Origin: Sideroxydans sp.
GTDB lineage: Bacteria; Pseudomonadota; Gammaproteobacteria; Burkholderiales; Gallionellaceae
Direction of reading: 5' to 3'
Assembly (NCBI GenBank): GCA_028710605.1
Contig: JAQTTU010000012.1
Location: forward strand, 1 to 64,000
Length of the DNA: 64,000 bases
The notes below the pieces were generated by a model, which had not been told where the DNA came from, did not search any database, and was given only the letters and a program-made list of their open reading frames with translations. The position numbers and the translations under genes are program-made. Below, piece after piece: positions 40,429-49,993 of the stretch (the stretch's first letter is position 1; every line of letters begins with the position of its first letter).

Positions 40429-43072
40429 CGATCCGCAGGAAACGCAGGAATGGCTGGAATCGCTCAAATCGGTGCTGGCTACAGGCGGCGCGGAACGCGC
40501 GCACTATCTGATAGACCAACTGATTCATCAGGCGCGACTGGCGGGCGACGACGTGCCGATCAGCGCCACCACGCCTTACCTCAACACCATCCCGGTGGAA
40601 AAAGAAGAACGTTCCCAAGGCAATATGGAACTGGAGCACCGCATCCGCGCGCTGATGCGCTGGAACGCGATGGCGATCGTGATGAACGCCAACAAGAATT
40701 CGTCCGAGCTGGGCGGTCACATCGCCAGCTTCGCGTCGGCGGCCACGTTGTACGACGTGGCGTTCAATCATTTCTTCCACGGCAAAACCGAAACTCACGG
40801 CGGCGATCTGGTGTATTTCCAGGGACACTCTTCGCCCGGCATTTATGCGCGCGCATTCATCGAAGGCCGCTTGAGCGAAGCGCAACTGCGCAAGTACCGG
40901 CAGGAAGTGGATGGCGACGGCTTGTCGTCGTATCCGCACCCGTGGTTGATGCCCAATTTCTGGCAGTTCCCCACGGTGTCTATGGGTCTGGGGCCGTTGA
41001 TGGCGATTTATCAGGCGCGTTTCATGCGCTATTTGCAGCACCGCGAACTGGCGCAAACCGATGGCCGCAAAGTGTGGGCGTTTTTGGGCGACGGCGAGAC
41101 CGACGAGCCGGAATCGCTGGGCGCGATCTCCATGGCCGGGCGCGAGAAACTGGACAATCTGATTTTCGTCATCAACTGCAATTTGCAGCGGCTGGACGGC
41201 CCGGTGCGCGGCAACGGCAAAATCATCCAGGAATTGGAAGGCGTATTCCGTGGTGCGGGCTGGAACGTCATCAAGGTCGTCTGGGGCAGGCGCTGGGACA
41301 AACTGCTGTCCAAAGATAAATCCGGCTTGCTGCTCAAGCGCATGGAAGAAGTGGTGGACGGCGATTACCAGAATTACAAGGCCAAGGACGGCGCGTATGT
41401 GCGCCAGCATTTCTTCGGCAAATATCCCGAGCTGATGGAACTGGTCGCCGATATGACGGACGACGAAATCTGGCACTTGAACCGTGGCGGCCACGACCCG
41501 TACAAGATGTTTGCGGCCTACAGCGCAGCCCGCAAACATCAGGGCCAACCGACGGTGATTCTCGCCAAGACGGTGAAAGGTTACGGCATGGGCGCTTCCG
41601 GCGAAGCGCAGAACCCGACGCACCAGCAAAAGAAAATGAACGAAGAAGCACTGCGCAAATTCCGCGACCGCTTCAACATTCCGGTGACCGACGAACAATT
41701 GTCTGAAGTGCCGTTCGTGCGCCCCGCCGAAGACAGCCAGGAGATGAAATACCTGCGCGAGCGCGGCGCGGCGATGGGCACTTTGCCCGCACGCAAACCG
41801 GTCAGCACACCGTTGCAGATTCCCGCTCTGGTTGCGTTTGATGCATTGCTGAAGAGCAGCGAAGAGCGCGAATTTTCCACCACCATGGCCTTCGTGCGCT
41901 TGCTCGGCGTACTGGTCAAAGACAAAAATATCGGTAAACAGATCGTGCCCATCGTGCCGGACGAATCGCGCACCTTCGGCATGGAAGGCATGTTCCGCCA
42001 GCTCGGCATTTTCTCGCAGGTGGGCCAGCTCTACACGCCGCAGGATGCCGACCAGTTGATGTTCTACAAAGAGTCATCCACCGGGCAGATTTTGCAGGAA
42101 GGCATCAACGAAGCGGGCGGCATGGCCGACTGGATCGCTGCCTCAACCTCTTACGCCAACAACGGCGTGGCGATGATTCCGTTCTACATTTATTACTCGA
42201 TGTTCGGCTTCCAGCGCATAGGCGACTTGGCTTACGCAGCGGGCGACATGCGCGCGCGCGGCTTCCTCGTCGGCGGCACGGCGGGACGCACCACGCTCAA
42301 CGGCGAAGGCCTGCAACATCAGGACGGGCACAGCCATCTGCAAGCCGCGACTATTCCCAACTGCGTTTCTTACGACCCGACTTTCGCGTATGAACTAGCG
42401 GTGATCGTGCATGACGGTATGCGCCGCATGTATCAGAACCAGGAGGATGTGTTCTATTACCTCACGGTGATGAACGAAAACTATGCGCATCCGGCCATGC
42501 CCAAGGGCGCGGAAGACGGCATCCTCAAAGGCATGTACCGCTTTAGTGAAGGGGGAAGGGGGAAGGGAGAAGGGAAAAAACCGCGCGTGCAATTATTGGG
42601 CAGCGGCACGATTTTGCGCGAGGTGATTGCCGCCGCCGAGTTACTGGAAAAAGATTTCAAAGTGGCTGCCGAGGTGTGGAGCGTGACCAGCTTCAACGAA
42701 CTGCGCCGCGATGGTATCGACTGCGAACGTTGGAATACGCTGCATCCCGAAGCAAAACCACGTTTGAGTTACGTCGAGCAATGTCTGGATGCCAAGCTGC
42801 CGGTGGTTGCGGCGACCGATTACATCCGCGCCTACGCCGACCAGATTCGTCCTTTCGTCAAAGCGCGTTACAAGACGCTGGGCACGGACGGTTTCGGACG
42901 TTCGGATACGCGCAAGAAATTGCGCGGTTTCTTCGAGGTGGACAGACACTATGTGGCCATCGCTGCCTTGAAAGCTCTGGCAGATGAGGGCACGATTGCG
43001 GCAAGCGAGGTAACCAAGGCCATCAAGCTTTACCAAATCAACCCCGATAAACCGAACCCGACCACGGTTTAA
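40397..43072 (+). CDS. aceE: Pyruvate dehydrogenase E1 component AceE
   Basis: The 891-residue homodimeric-type E1 decarboxylates pyruvate using ThDP and acetylates the lipoyl group of AceF. ThDP-binding GDGETDEPESLGAISMAGRE is intact, as are HGGDLVYFQGHSSPGIYARA and GRTTLNGEGLQHQDGHSH. Around residue 717 a short low-complexity run (SEGGRGKGEGKKP), encoded by a GGGGAAGG-rich tract, replaces a loop of similar position in E. coli AceE. The gene overlaps the folate enzyme gene and precedes aceF. Confidence 0.97.
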   Translation: MDIQQTRNQDNDPQETQEWLESLKSVLATGGAERAHYLIDQLIHQARLAGDDVPISATTPYLNTIPVEKEERSQGNMELEHRIRALMRWNAMAIVMNANKNSSELGGHIASFASAATLYDVAFNHFFHGKTETHGGDLVYFQGHSSPGIYARAFIEGRLSEAQLRKYRQEVDGDGLSSYPHPWLMPNFWQFPTVSMGLGPLMAIYQARFMRYLQHRELAQTDGRKVWAFLGDGETDEPESLGAISMAGREKLDNLIFVINCNLQRLDGPVRGNGKIIQELEGVFRGAGWNVIKVVWGRRWDKLLSKDKSGLLLKRMEEVVDGDYQNYKAKDGAYVRQHFFGKYPELMELVADMTDDEIWHLNRGGHDPYKMFAAYSAARKHQGQPTVILAKTVKGYGMGASGEAQNPTHQQKKMNEEALRKFRDRFNIPVTDEQLSEVPFVRPAEDSQEMKYLRERGAAMGTLPARKPVSTPLQIPALVAFDALLKSSEEREFSTTMAFVRLLGVLVKDKNIGKQIVPIVPDESRTFGMEGMFRQLGIFSQVGQLYTPQDADQLMFYKESSTGQILQEGINEAGGMADWIAASTSYANNGVAMIPFYIYYSMFGFQRIGDLAYAAGDMRARGFLVGGTAGRTTLNGEGLQHQDGHSHLQAATIPNCVSYDPTFAYELAVIVHDGMRRMYQNQEDVFYYLTVMNENYAHPAMPKGAEDGILKGMYRFSEGGRGKGEGKKPRVQLLGSGTILREVIAAAELLEKDFKVAAEVWSVTSFNELRRDGIDCERWNTLHPEAKPRLSYVEQCLDAKLPVVAATDYIRAYADQIRPFVKARYKTLGTDGFGRSDTRKKLRGFFEVDRHYVAIAALKALADEGTIAASEVTKAIKLYQINPDKPNPTTV
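42546..42578. repeat. Purine tract GAAGGGGGAAGGG inside aceE
   Basis: GTGAAGGGGGAAGGGGGAAG GGAGAAGGGAAAAAA is a purine-only run translated as the glycine-rich loop of AceE. It is in frame. Confidence 0.8.
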
Positions 43073-43096
43073 ACAGAAACATCCGTAACTGCGCCA

Positions 43097-43200
43097 ATCC
43101 CCTCCCCCTTGCAGGGGGAGGGCTGGGGAGGGGGTAGAAACTTTAACTGTGCCCACTACTTCTACCCCCATCCTAGCCTTCCCCCTGCAAGGGGGAAGGG
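43097..43200. repeat. Palindromic composite repeat (CCCTCCCCCTTGCAGGGGGAGGG type)
   Basis: Two hairpin arms with GGGTAGAAAC and CTTCTACCCCCATCC between, in the aceE-aceF gap. Same composite as 7713. Confidence 0.85.
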
Positions 43201-43246
43201 ACTGTCGGCGCGAGTGAACTGTTTGGCGCAATGCAAGGAGAACAGC

Positions 43247-44563
43247 GTGGCAGAAATTAAAAATGTAGTAGTGCCGGACATCGGCAATTTCAAGGATGTG
43301 TCTATCATCGAAGTGGCGGTGAAGGTCGGCGACATTGTTGCCGCCGAGCAGTCGCTGATTTCGCTGGAAACCGACAAGGCGACCATTGATGTGCCCGCGC
43401 CGTTTGCCGGTGTGGTGAAAGAAGTGAAGGTCAAGGTTGGCGACAAGGTTTCGGAAGGGGCGTTGATCGTGATGATTGAGGCGAGTGGGGAGGCGGCTGT
43501 GCCAGTTGCTGCTCCAGCTACCGCAGCACCTGCACCCGCAGTTGAAGCTGCGCCAGTTGCTCAAACTGCAAACCCCTCCCCAACCCTCCCCTTGTCAGGG
43601 GAGGGTGCTGCCACTCCTCCCCTGACAAGGGGAGGCCGGGAGGGGTTTGAGTCCGCAGGGTTAGCCCACGCCAGCCCTTCCATTCGCCGCTTCGCGCGCG
43701 AACTCGGGGTAAATCTGCCGCAAATCAAAGGCAGCGGCGAGAAAGGCCGCGTGACCAAAGACGATGTGCAGAATTTCGTCAAACAATCGCTGGCGCAACC
43801 GCGCCCGACAACGGGTGGCAACAGTCTGCAAGTGCCGGATATGCCAGCGGTCGATTTCGCCAAATACGGCACGATAGAAACAAAGCCGCTGTCGCGCATC
43901 AAAAAAATCTCCGGCGCAAATCTGCACCGCAACTGGTTGGCGATCCCGCACGTCACGCAATTCGAGGAGGCCGACATCAGCGAGTTGGAAGCTTTCCGCA
44001 AAGAATTGGGCGCGGAATATGCCAAGCAGGACATCAAGATTTCCCCGCTGGCGTTTATCCTCAAGGCTTGCGCCATCACGCTGAGACACTTCCCCGACTT
44101 CAATGCCTCGCTGGATGCCAACGGCGAAAATCTGATCCTGAAAAAATACATCCACATCGGCGTGGCGGTGGATACGCCGGAAGGCTTGGTGGTGCCGGTG
44201 ATACGCGATGTGGATCAAAAAGGTATCGTGCAACTGGCAAAAGAATTGGGCGAAGTCAGCCAGCGGGCGCGCGATAAAAAAATCTCCGCCGCCGAAATGC
44301 AGGGCGGCTGCTTCACCATCTCCAGCCTGGGCGGCATAGGCGGCACGTCGTTCGTGCCCATCATCAACGCGCCGGAAGTCGCCATCCTCGGCGTGTCGCG
44401 CTCGGCGATGAAGCCGGTGTGGAAAGACGGCGAATTCGTGCCGCGCCTGATGTTGCCGCTGTCGCTGTCCTACGACCACCGCGTGATCGACGGCGCGGCG
44501 GGCGCGCGCTTCACCACTTACCTCGCGCATGTGCTGTCGGATATGAGAAGATTGGCTCTGTAA
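43247..44563 (+). CDS. aceF: Dihydrolipoamide acetyltransferase (PDH E2) AceF
   Basis: The start is a GTG at 43247 with AAGGAG upstream. The 438-residue protein has one lipoyl domain (K44 in [11 protein letters not shown]), an alanine/proline linker, an E3/E1-binding domain ([20 protein letters not shown]) and a catalytic domain with [10 protein letters not shown]. Within the linker, about residues 109-134 are the translation of a dispersed palindromic repeat ([20 protein letters not shown]), so the repeat has been accepted in frame. One lipoyl domain rather than two or three is common in betaproteobacteria. Confidence 0.97.
   Translation: MAEIKNVVVPDIGNFKDVSIIEVAVKVGDIVAAEQSLISLETDKATIDVPAPFAGVVKEVKVKVGDKVSEGALIVMIEASGEAAVPVAAPATAAPAPAVEAAPVAQTANPSPTLPLSGEGAATPPLTRGGREGFESAGLAHASPSIRRFARELGVNLPQIKGSGEKGRVTKDDVQNFVKQSLAQPRPTTGGNSLQVPDMPAVDFAKYGTIETKPLSRIKKISGANLHRNWLAIPHVTQFEEADISELEAFRKELGAEYAKQDIKISPLAFILKACAITLRHFPDFNASLDANGENLILKKYIHIGVAVDTPEGLVVPVIRDVDQKGIVQLAKELGEVSQRARDKKISAAEMQGGCFTISSLGGIGGTSFVPIINAPEVAILGVSRSAMKPVWKDGEFVPRLMLPLSLSYDHRVIDGAAGARFTTYLAHVLSDMRRLAL
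43571..43647. repeat. Palindromic repeat inserted in frame in aceF
   Basis: AACCCCTCCCCAACCCTCCC CTTGTCAGGGGAGGG and CCCTGACAAGGGGAGG... form paired arms. They are read through as part of the interdomain linker of AceF. Confidence 0.85.
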
Positions 44564-44572
44564 ACAAAACCA

Positions 44573-44706
44573 TTCACCACAGAGACACAGAGGCACAGAG
44601 TTGAAAGCAACAGCATTTTCTGATTCGAACTCATATTTCAAGAATAATTTCGCGGCAAGCGGTTCTGATTTTTGTTTGTCTCTGTGTCTCTGTGTCTCTG
44701 TGGTGG
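44573..44706. repeat. Inverted repeat TTCACCACAGAGACACAGAGG
   Basis: TTCACCACAGAGACACAGAG and CTCTGTGTCTCTGTGTCTCT...GTGG pair across about 75 bp, between aceF and nadD. Confidence 0.8.
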
Positions 44707-44725
44707 ATTGTGGGTTTTGCATTCG

Positions 44726-45391
44726 ATGAACTCCGCACCCATCGGCATTCTCGGCGGCACGTTCGACCCCATTCATCACGGGCATTTGCGCATTGCGCAG
44801 GAAGCGCTGGAACAGTGCGGACTGGCGCAGGTGCGTTTTCTGCCCAGCGGCATTCCGCCGCATCGCGCAGCACCCCGCGCTTCGGCGCAACAGCGCCTGC
44901 AAATGGTGCTGCTGGCCTTGCACGGCCATCCCGATTTTGTGGTCGATGCGCGCGAGGTAACCCGTGCCGACCCTTGCTACACGGTGGATACGCTGACCGC
45001 GTTGCGCACCGAACTCGGCGATCAACAACCGTTGTGCCTGATCCTCGGCGGCGACGCTTTTCTGCAACTGCACACCTGGCACGAGTGGCATCGTTTGTTT
45101 GCGCTGGCGCATATCGTTGTGTTACAACGCGCCGGCGGTTTGCCGCTGGGCAATGCGATGAACAACGCCGATGCCGCACTGAAAGCCGAATACCGCGCCC
45201 GTCTGGCACCCGGCGCACAGGCATTGCATGAAGCGCCGGGCGGCGCGATCTTCGTCGCCGACATGCCCGCACTGGAAATTTCCGCTACCGACATCCGCCG
45301 CCGTTGTGCGATCGGCAAAAGCATCAGATACTTGACCCCGCAGGCTGTCACCGATTTTATTAACTCCAACCAACTCTACCGTTCATGCTAA
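44726..45391 (+). CDS. nadD: Nicotinate-nucleotide adenylyltransferase
   Basis: The 221-residue protein starts at the ATG at 44726. It has the nucleotidyltransferase motif GILGGTFDPIHHGHLR and the C-terminal SATDIRRRCAIGKSIRYLTP. It makes deamido-NAD. It is the first gene of the conserved nadD-rsfS-rlmH-maf-rng block and overlaps rsfS by 7 bp. Confidence 0.96.
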   Translation: MNSAPIGILGGTFDPIHHGHLRIAQEALEQCGLAQVRFLPSGIPPHRAAPRASAQQRLQMVLLALHGHPDFVVDAREVTRADPCYTVDTLTALRTELGDQQPLCLILGGDAFLQLHTWHEWHRLFALAHIVVLQRAGGLPLGNAMNNADAALKAEYRARLAPGAQALHEAPGGAIFVADMPALEISATDIRRRCAIGKSIRYLTPQAVTDFINSNQLYRSC

Positions 45392-45735
45392 GCACACAAG
45401 AAATCACCCAAGCCGTTATCGCCGCCCTCGAAGATGTCAAAGCGCAAGACATCGAAGTCATCAACACCAGCAAAATGAGTCCGCTGTTCGAATGCATGAT
45501 CATCGCCAGCGCCCAATCCACGCGCCAAACCAAGGCATTGGCCGACAACGTGGAAAAGAAACTGAAGGAACTGGGCGAAGAACCGCTCAGCGTGGAAGGC
45601 CAGCAAAGCGGCGAATGGATATTGCTCGACTTCGGCGAAGTGCTGGTGCACGTCATGCAACCGGCAGTGCGCGCGTATTACAACCTGGAAGAACTGTGGG
45701 GCGCAAAGCCAAAACAGCGCGATGTGGCAAAATGA
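45385..45735 (+). CDS. rsfS: Ribosomal silencing factor RsfS
   Basis: The 116-residue protein has the RsfS/DUF143 fold: EDVKAQDIEVINTSKMSPLF and GEWILLDFGEVLVHVM. It binds ribosomal protein L14 and blocks subunit joining under starvation. Position after nadD is conserved. Confidence 0.96.
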   Translation: MLSTQEITQAVIAALEDVKAQDIEVINTSKMSPLFECMIIASAQSTRQTKALADNVEKKLKELGEEPLSVEGQQSGEWILLDFGEVLVHVMQPAVRAYYNLEELWGAKPKQRDVAK

Positions 45736-45746
45736 AACATGTTTGA

Positions 45747-45879
45747 GCCACGGATGAACACGGATGAAACACGGATAAACATTGGCGGTTTCGCCAACGT
45801 GGCCAGCCAGCTTGAAGAAAATGGCTCAGCTCTTCCGGTGGCGTGGTTTATCCGTGAACATCCGTGTTCATCCGTGGCT
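45747..45879. repeat. Inverted repeat GCCACGGATGAACACGGATG
   Basis: GCCACGGATGAACACGGATG AAACACGGATAAAC pairs with GTTTATCCGTGAACATCCGT...GGC around an ~60-bp centre, between rsfS and rlmH. Confidence 0.85.
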
Positions 45880-45895
45880 AGTACAGGTTTTTAGT

Positions 45896-46366
45896 ATGAA
45901 GCTGCTTATCCTCGCCGTAGGCAACAAGATGCCTTCCTGGATCAGCGAAGGCTTCAACGAATACACCAAGCGCATGCCGCGCGAGGCGGCGATCTCGCTG
46001 ATCGAGATCAAGCCGGAAGCGCGCAACAGCGGCAAGACCGCCGCGCAGATCATGGAAGCCGAAGCGGGGCGCATTCGCGCCGCCCTGCCCCATGGCGCGC
46101 TGTGCATCGCGCTCGATGAGCGCGGCGCAACGCCCACCACCAAACAACTCGCGCAGCAAATGCAGGACTGGATGCGGCTGGGCTTCGACGTGGCGTTCGT
46201 CATCGGCGGCGCGGACGGCCTGCACGAGTCGGTCAAACAGCAGGCAAAACAACTAATGGCACTGTCCGCCCTCACCCTGCCGCACGGCATGGTGCGCGTG
46301 TTGCTCGCGGAACAGTTGTACCGGGCGCATAGCCTGATGCACAATCACCCCTATCACAGGGAATAA
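45896..46366 (+). CDS. rlmH: 23S rRNA (pseudouridine1915-N3)-methyltransferase RlmH
   Basis: The 156-residue protein starts [16 protein letters not shown] and has the SPOUT-class SAM pocket [13 protein letters not shown]. It ends with [20 protein letters not shown], typical of RlmH. I choose the ATG at 45896 because the upstream in-frame sequence is repeat DNA. Confidence 0.96.
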   Translation: MKLLILAVGNKMPSWISEGFNEYTKRMPREAAISLIEIKPEARNSGKTAAQIMEAEAGRIRAALPHGALCIALDERGATPTTKQLAQQMQDWMRLGFDVAFVIGGADGLHESVKQQAKQLMALSALTLPHGMVRVLLAEQLYRAHSLMHNHPYHRE

Positions 46367-46375
46367 GGCCAATTA

Positions 46376-46490
46376 CTCCCTTCTCCCGCAGGCGGGAGAA
46401 GGGCTGGGGATGAGGGTCTGTGCGATGAATAAAACTCATTGTTACTCAATGACCCTCACCCTAACCCTCTCCCGCCTGCGGGAGAGGGAA
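46376..46490. repeat. Palindromic composite repeat (CTCCCTTCTCCCGCAGGCGGGAG type)
   Basis: Arms CCTTCTCCCGCAGGCGGGAG and CCTCTCCCGCCTGCGGGAGA flank GGGGATGAGGGTC and GACCCTCACCC. Confidence 0.85.
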
Positions 46491-46495
46491 TGAGT

Positions 46496-46577
46496 CGCAA
46501 GCCAATAGATTCGGGCATCTTCATGCGACACCGCCCGTAGATCGCCATTCGGCGCGGCTTGCGGGGCAATTGCCCGA
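46496..46577. repeat. CCTATTGACGGGC element, diverged copy
   Basis: CGCAAGCCAATAGATTCGGG CATCTTCATGCGACACC is followed by GTAGATCGCCATTCGGCGCG and GCTTGCGGGGCAA. It keeps the ends but has a changed core. Confidence 0.5.
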
Positions 46578-46609
46578 AGCATTTTATGTTTTCATTTTGA
46601 AAGTTCATC

Positions 46610-47230
46610 ATGCCTATCACACACCACCACATCTATCTCGCCTCGCAGAGCCTGCGCCGCCGCGAACTGCTCAAGCAGATCCGCATTCATTTCGAGGTGC
46701 TGCTGTTGCGCAACAATCCGCGCCGCAAGGTGGATGTGGATGAAGCGCCGTTTGACGGCGAACTGCCTGCGGACTATGTGCAGCGCGTGTGCCGCGACAA
46801 AGCGCTCGCCGCCTGGAAGTCGCTGGTGTTGCGCAACCAGCCGCTGTTCCCGATATTGACTGCGGATACCACAGTCACACTGGACGGCCAAATTATCGGC
46901 AAACCGGAAAACAACCAGCACGCCGCCGAAATATTGCGCACGCTTTCCGGCAGGCAGCACCAGGTGCTCACCGCCGTGGCGATGATATTCGAGGATAGGC
47001 TGGAAATGCGCCTCTCGACCACCACCATCACGTTCGACACTTTGAGCGAAGAGCGCATCCAGCAATATCTGCTCACCGGCGAAGCGCACGACAAGGCGGG
47101 CGCTTACGGCATCCAGGGCCACGCCGGCGCGTTCGTAAAACACATCGACGGCAGCTATAGCGGGGTCATGGGGCTGCCGCTGTACGAGACCGTGGAATTG
47201 CTGAAACTGTTCGGGTACGCCGCCCCATGA
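46610..47230 (+). CDS. maf: Maf-like nucleotide pyrophosphatase
   Basis: The 206-residue protein has the Maf signature LASQSLRRRELLKQI, the catalytic region LTADTTVTLDGQIIGKPEN and a DKAGAYGIQG motif. Maf proteins hydrolyse dTTP, UTP or modified nucleotides. The S-Q-S-L-R-R-R N-terminal form is like YhdE/Maf. Its stop overlaps the rng start (ATGA). Confidence 0.95.
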   Translation: MPITHHHIYLASQSLRRRELLKQIRIHFEVLLLRNNPRRKVDVDEAPFDGELPADYVQRVCRDKALAAWKSLVLRNQPLFPILTADTTVTLDGQIIGKPENNQHAAEILRTLSGRQHQVLTAVAMIFEDRLEMRLSTTTITFDTLSEERIQQYLLTGEAHDKAGAYGIQGHAGAFVKHIDGSYSGVMGLPLYETVELLKLFGYAAP

Positions 47231-48681
47231 GCGAAGAGATTCTGATTAACGTCACGCCGCAGGAAACGCGCGTGGCGGTGATGCAGCAGGGCGTGGTGCA
47301 AGAGTTGCACATCGAGCGCGGCAGCCAGCGCGGTCTGGTGAGCAACGTGTATGTGGGCAAAGTGAAGCGCGTGTTGCCCGGCATGCAGTCGGCGTTCATC
47401 GACATCGGGCTGGAGCGCTCGGCCTTTCTGCACGTGGCCGACATCTGGGAAAACAGCAACAAAGGCGATGCGGCCAAGCCCATCGAAAAGGTGTTGTTCG
47501 AAGGCCAGAGCATTCTGGTGCAAGTCATCAAAGACCCCATCGGCACCAAAGGCGCGCGCCTTTCCACGCAACTGAGTTTCGCCGGACGCTTTCTGGTGTA
47601 TCTGCCGCAGGAATCGCACATCGGCGTGTCGCAGCGCATCGAGAACGAAGAAGAGCGCGAAGCGTTGCGCGCCCAGTTGCAGCAGTTGATACCCACCGAC
47701 CACAAAGGCGGCTACATCATCCGCACCATGGCGGAAGCGGCTTGCGACAACGAACTGTGCGCCGACGTGAGCTATCTCGACAAGCTGTGGAGCAACCTGC
47801 AACAACAATCGCAACGCCTGGGCGCGCCCGCGCTGCTGTACAAGGAACTGGACATCAGCCTGCGCGTGCTGCGCGATTGCGTGCACGACGAAACGGCGCG
47901 CATCTTGGTCGATTCGCGCGAGACCTACGAACGGCTGTCGGCGTTCGCCCACGACTACATCGCCACCGCCGTGCCCAAACTGGATCACTACATCGGCGCG
48001 CGCCCGCTGTTCGATCTATACAACGTGGAAGAAGAAATCGAGCGCGCCCTGTCGCGCCGCGTCGATCTGAAATCCGGCGGCTACCTCATCTTCGACCAGA
48101 CCGAAGCGATGACCACCATAGACGTGAACACCGGCGGCTTCGTCGGCGGGCGCAACTTCGACGACACCATTTTCAAAACCAACCTCGAAGCCGCGCAAGT
48201 CATCGCGCGCCAACTGCGCCTGCGCAACCTGGGCGGCATCATCATCTGCGACTTCATCGACATGGACAGCGCCGAACACCGCGATTCCGTGCTGGAAGAA
48301 TTCAACAAAATGCTGGCGCACGACCGCACCCGCATCAGCGTGCACGGCTTCTCCGCGCTGGGCCTGGTGGAGATGACGCGCAAACGCACGCGCGAAAGTC
48401 TGGCGCACGTGCTGTGCGAACCCTGCCCCACCTGCCAGGGGCGCGGCGAAGTGAAAACCGCGCAAACCGTGTGCTACCAGATCCTGCGCGAAATCGTGCG
48501 CGAAGCCCGCCAGTTCAACGCGCGCGAATACCGCATCCTCGGTTCGCAACAAGTCATCGACCTGTTCCTCGACGAAGAATCGCAAAGCCTCGCGCAACTC
48601 AGCGACTTCATCGGCAAACCGGTTTCGCTGCAAGTGGAAACCCTGTACTCGCAGGAACAGTACGATGTGATTTTGATGTAG
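47227..48681 (+). CDS. rng: Ribonuclease G
   Basis: The 484-residue protein is of the RNase E/G family: S1 domain near the N terminus (GLVSNVYVGKVKRVLPGMQS AFIDIG), catalytic aspartates in VNTGGFVGGRNFDD and CDFIDMD, and the zinc link CEPCPTCQGRG. It lacks the long RNase E C-terminal scaffold. It processes 16S rRNA 5' ends and mRNAs. Confidence 0.96.
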   Translation: MSEEILINVTPQETRVAVMQQGVVQELHIERGSQRGLVSNVYVGKVKRVLPGMQSAFIDIGLERSAFLHVADIWENSNKGDAAKPIEKVLFEGQSILVQVIKDPIGTKGARLSTQLSFAGRFLVYLPQESHIGVSQRIENEEEREALRAQLQQLIPTDHKGGYIIRTMAEAACDNELCADVSYLDKLWSNLQQQSQRLGAPALLYKELDISLRVLRDCVHDETARILVDSRETYERLSAFAHDYIATAVPKLDHYIGARPLFDLYNVEEEIERALSRRVDLKSGGYLIFDQTEAMTTIDVNTGGFVGGRNFDDTIFKTNLEAAQVIARQLRLRNLGGIIICDFIDMDSAEHRDSVLEEFNKMLAHDRTRISVHGFSALGLVEMTRKRTRESLAHVLCEPCPTCQGRGEVKTAQTVCYQILREIVREARQFNAREYRILGSQQVIDLFLDEESQSLAQLSDFIGKPVSLQVETLYSQEQYDVILM

Positions 48682-48698
48682 GGGATTTTTGAACGGCT

Positions 48699-48744
48699 GT
48701 AGGTCGGGCTTTAGCCCGACATGTCGGGTTAAAACCCGACCTAC
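48699..48744. repeat. REP-like hairpin (GTAGGTCGGGCTTTAGCCCGAC type)
   Basis: Arms GTAGGTCGGGCTTTAGCCCG and GGGTTAAAACCCGACCTAC. It lies between rng and the coiled-coil gene, close to the 3' end of the housekeeping block. Confidence 0.85.
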
Positions 48745-48782
48745 AAAACTGACCAGAGTTTATCCAAGCAAATAATTTCCCC

Positions 48783-49880
48783 ATGAGTGGCCCAACTACC
48801 GCATTTATCGTCGCCGATCCTGTCACCGTGATGCTTTCGGCGGCGGCCATTCGCGCGGCGCAGGCGATTGCCGAGGGCTATGCCAATGCGGAAAATTTAC
48901 GTGTTGAGCACGAAGGCAAACAGCAGCATTTGCGCGACGAGCTGCGGAGCGCAACCGCCAAGGGGCGCGATGCGCTGATGCAAGAAGTGCAGGCGGCGGA
49001 TGCGGAATTTGAAACGCTGTCCAAACTGGCAGAGCGCTATGCCTCACTTGAAAAGATCGCGGCCACCCGTCCGGCATCGCCGCAGCACAACAGCGAGTTT
49101 GAACTGGCCGCCTATCTGCGCGCCATGCAGGCGCTGACCGCCGAATTGCGTTCTATCCTGCTCACGGAGTCCGCGCTGCGCATGGACGATCTGGGGCTGG
49201 AAGCGACATTGGACAAAGCTATCGCCGATGCCACCGGACAAACCGCCGTGCAACGCCTGCTGGCGCGCATCGCGCATCTGGGTGAAGTGCCGCAGGACAT
49301 CGCCAGCGTGGCAAAAGAAATTTCCGATGCGCAGTTTGCCGATAGCGAGCGCGCGCAATTGCTCACCACCGAGCTGCGTTTGCGCATCCAGCAACGCGTC
49401 GAGTCTGTGCAGGCGCAAGCCGTGCAGGAAGCTTCCGCGCTGGTGTTGCAGCAGTCGCTGAAAGACCTGGGCTATCAGGTGGAAGATGTGTCCAGCACCC
49501 TGTTCGTCGAAGGCGGCGTGGTGCATTTCCGCCGTCAGGGCTGGGACAATTACATGGTGCGCATGCGCGTCGATGCAAAGTCCGGCACGACCAATTTCAA
49601 CGTGATCCGCGCGGTGGAAACAAGCGAGAACGAGCGCAGCGTGCTCGATCATCTGGCGGAAGACCGCTGGTGTGCGGAGTTCCCCGCCCTGCTGCAAGCG
49701 CTGGATGTGCGCGGCATCCACCTGAACGTGACGCGCAGATTGGAAGCGGGTGAATTGCCGGTGCAACTGGTGATGAAGGACAAACTGCCGAAATTTGCAG
49801 ATGAAGAAGAAACCAGCCGCGACAACAAATTGCAGGCACGGAATATTCCCTCGCCCGCTGGCGGGAGAGGGTTAGGGTGA
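48783..49880 (+). CDS. Uncharacterised coiled-coil protein encoded with the AAA+ protein
   Basis: The 365-residue protein is largely helical, with charged heptad-like runs at about 40-95 and 190-225. A mixed alpha/beta C-terminal domain follows (VHFRRQGWDNYMVRMRVD, HLNVTRRLEAGELPVQLVMK). I do not recognise the family. It ends 113 bp before the AAA+ gene, and the spacer is a palindromic repeat that also encodes its last ~12 residues (NIPSPAGGRGLG). It may be a partner or substrate adaptor of the AAA+ protein; this is context only. Confidence 0.75.
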   Translation: MSGPTTAFIVADPVTVMLSAAAIRAAQAIAEGYANAENLRVEHEGKQQHLRDELRSATAKGRDALMQEVQAADAEFETLSKLAERYASLEKIAATRPASPQHNSEFELAAYLRAMQALTAELRSILLTESALRMDDLGLEATLDKAIADATGQTAVQRLLARIAHLGEVPQDIASVAKEISDAQFADSERAQLLTTELRLRIQQRVESVQAQAVQEASALVLQQSLKDLGYQVEDVSSTLFVEGGVVHFRRQGWDNYMVRMRVDAKSGTTNFNVIRAVETSENERSVLDHLAEDRWCAEFPALLQALDVRGIHLNVTRRLEAGELPVQLVMKDKLPKFADEEETSRDNKLQARNIPSPAGGRGLG

Positions 49881-49959
49881 GGGTCATTGAGTTGTAACCA
49901 AAGTTTCGGTAAATACAGACCCTCTCCCCCACCCCCTCTCCCGCCAGCGGGCGAGGGGA
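49848..49959. repeat. Palindromic composite repeat (CCCTCGCCCGCTGGCGGGAGAGGG type)
   Basis: Left and right arms around GAGGGTCATTGAG...GACCCTCTCC. The left arm is read as the C terminus of the coiled-coil gene. Confidence 0.85.
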
Positions 49960-49993
49960 GCAAGTCCAAGAATTCAATAGGATTGGAACAATC

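Noticed and set aside
45782-45895. N-terminal extension of RlmH
   Set aside because: The in-frame upstream sequence is part of an inverted repeat and lacks a ribosome site; RlmH family proteins begin at the internal ATG.
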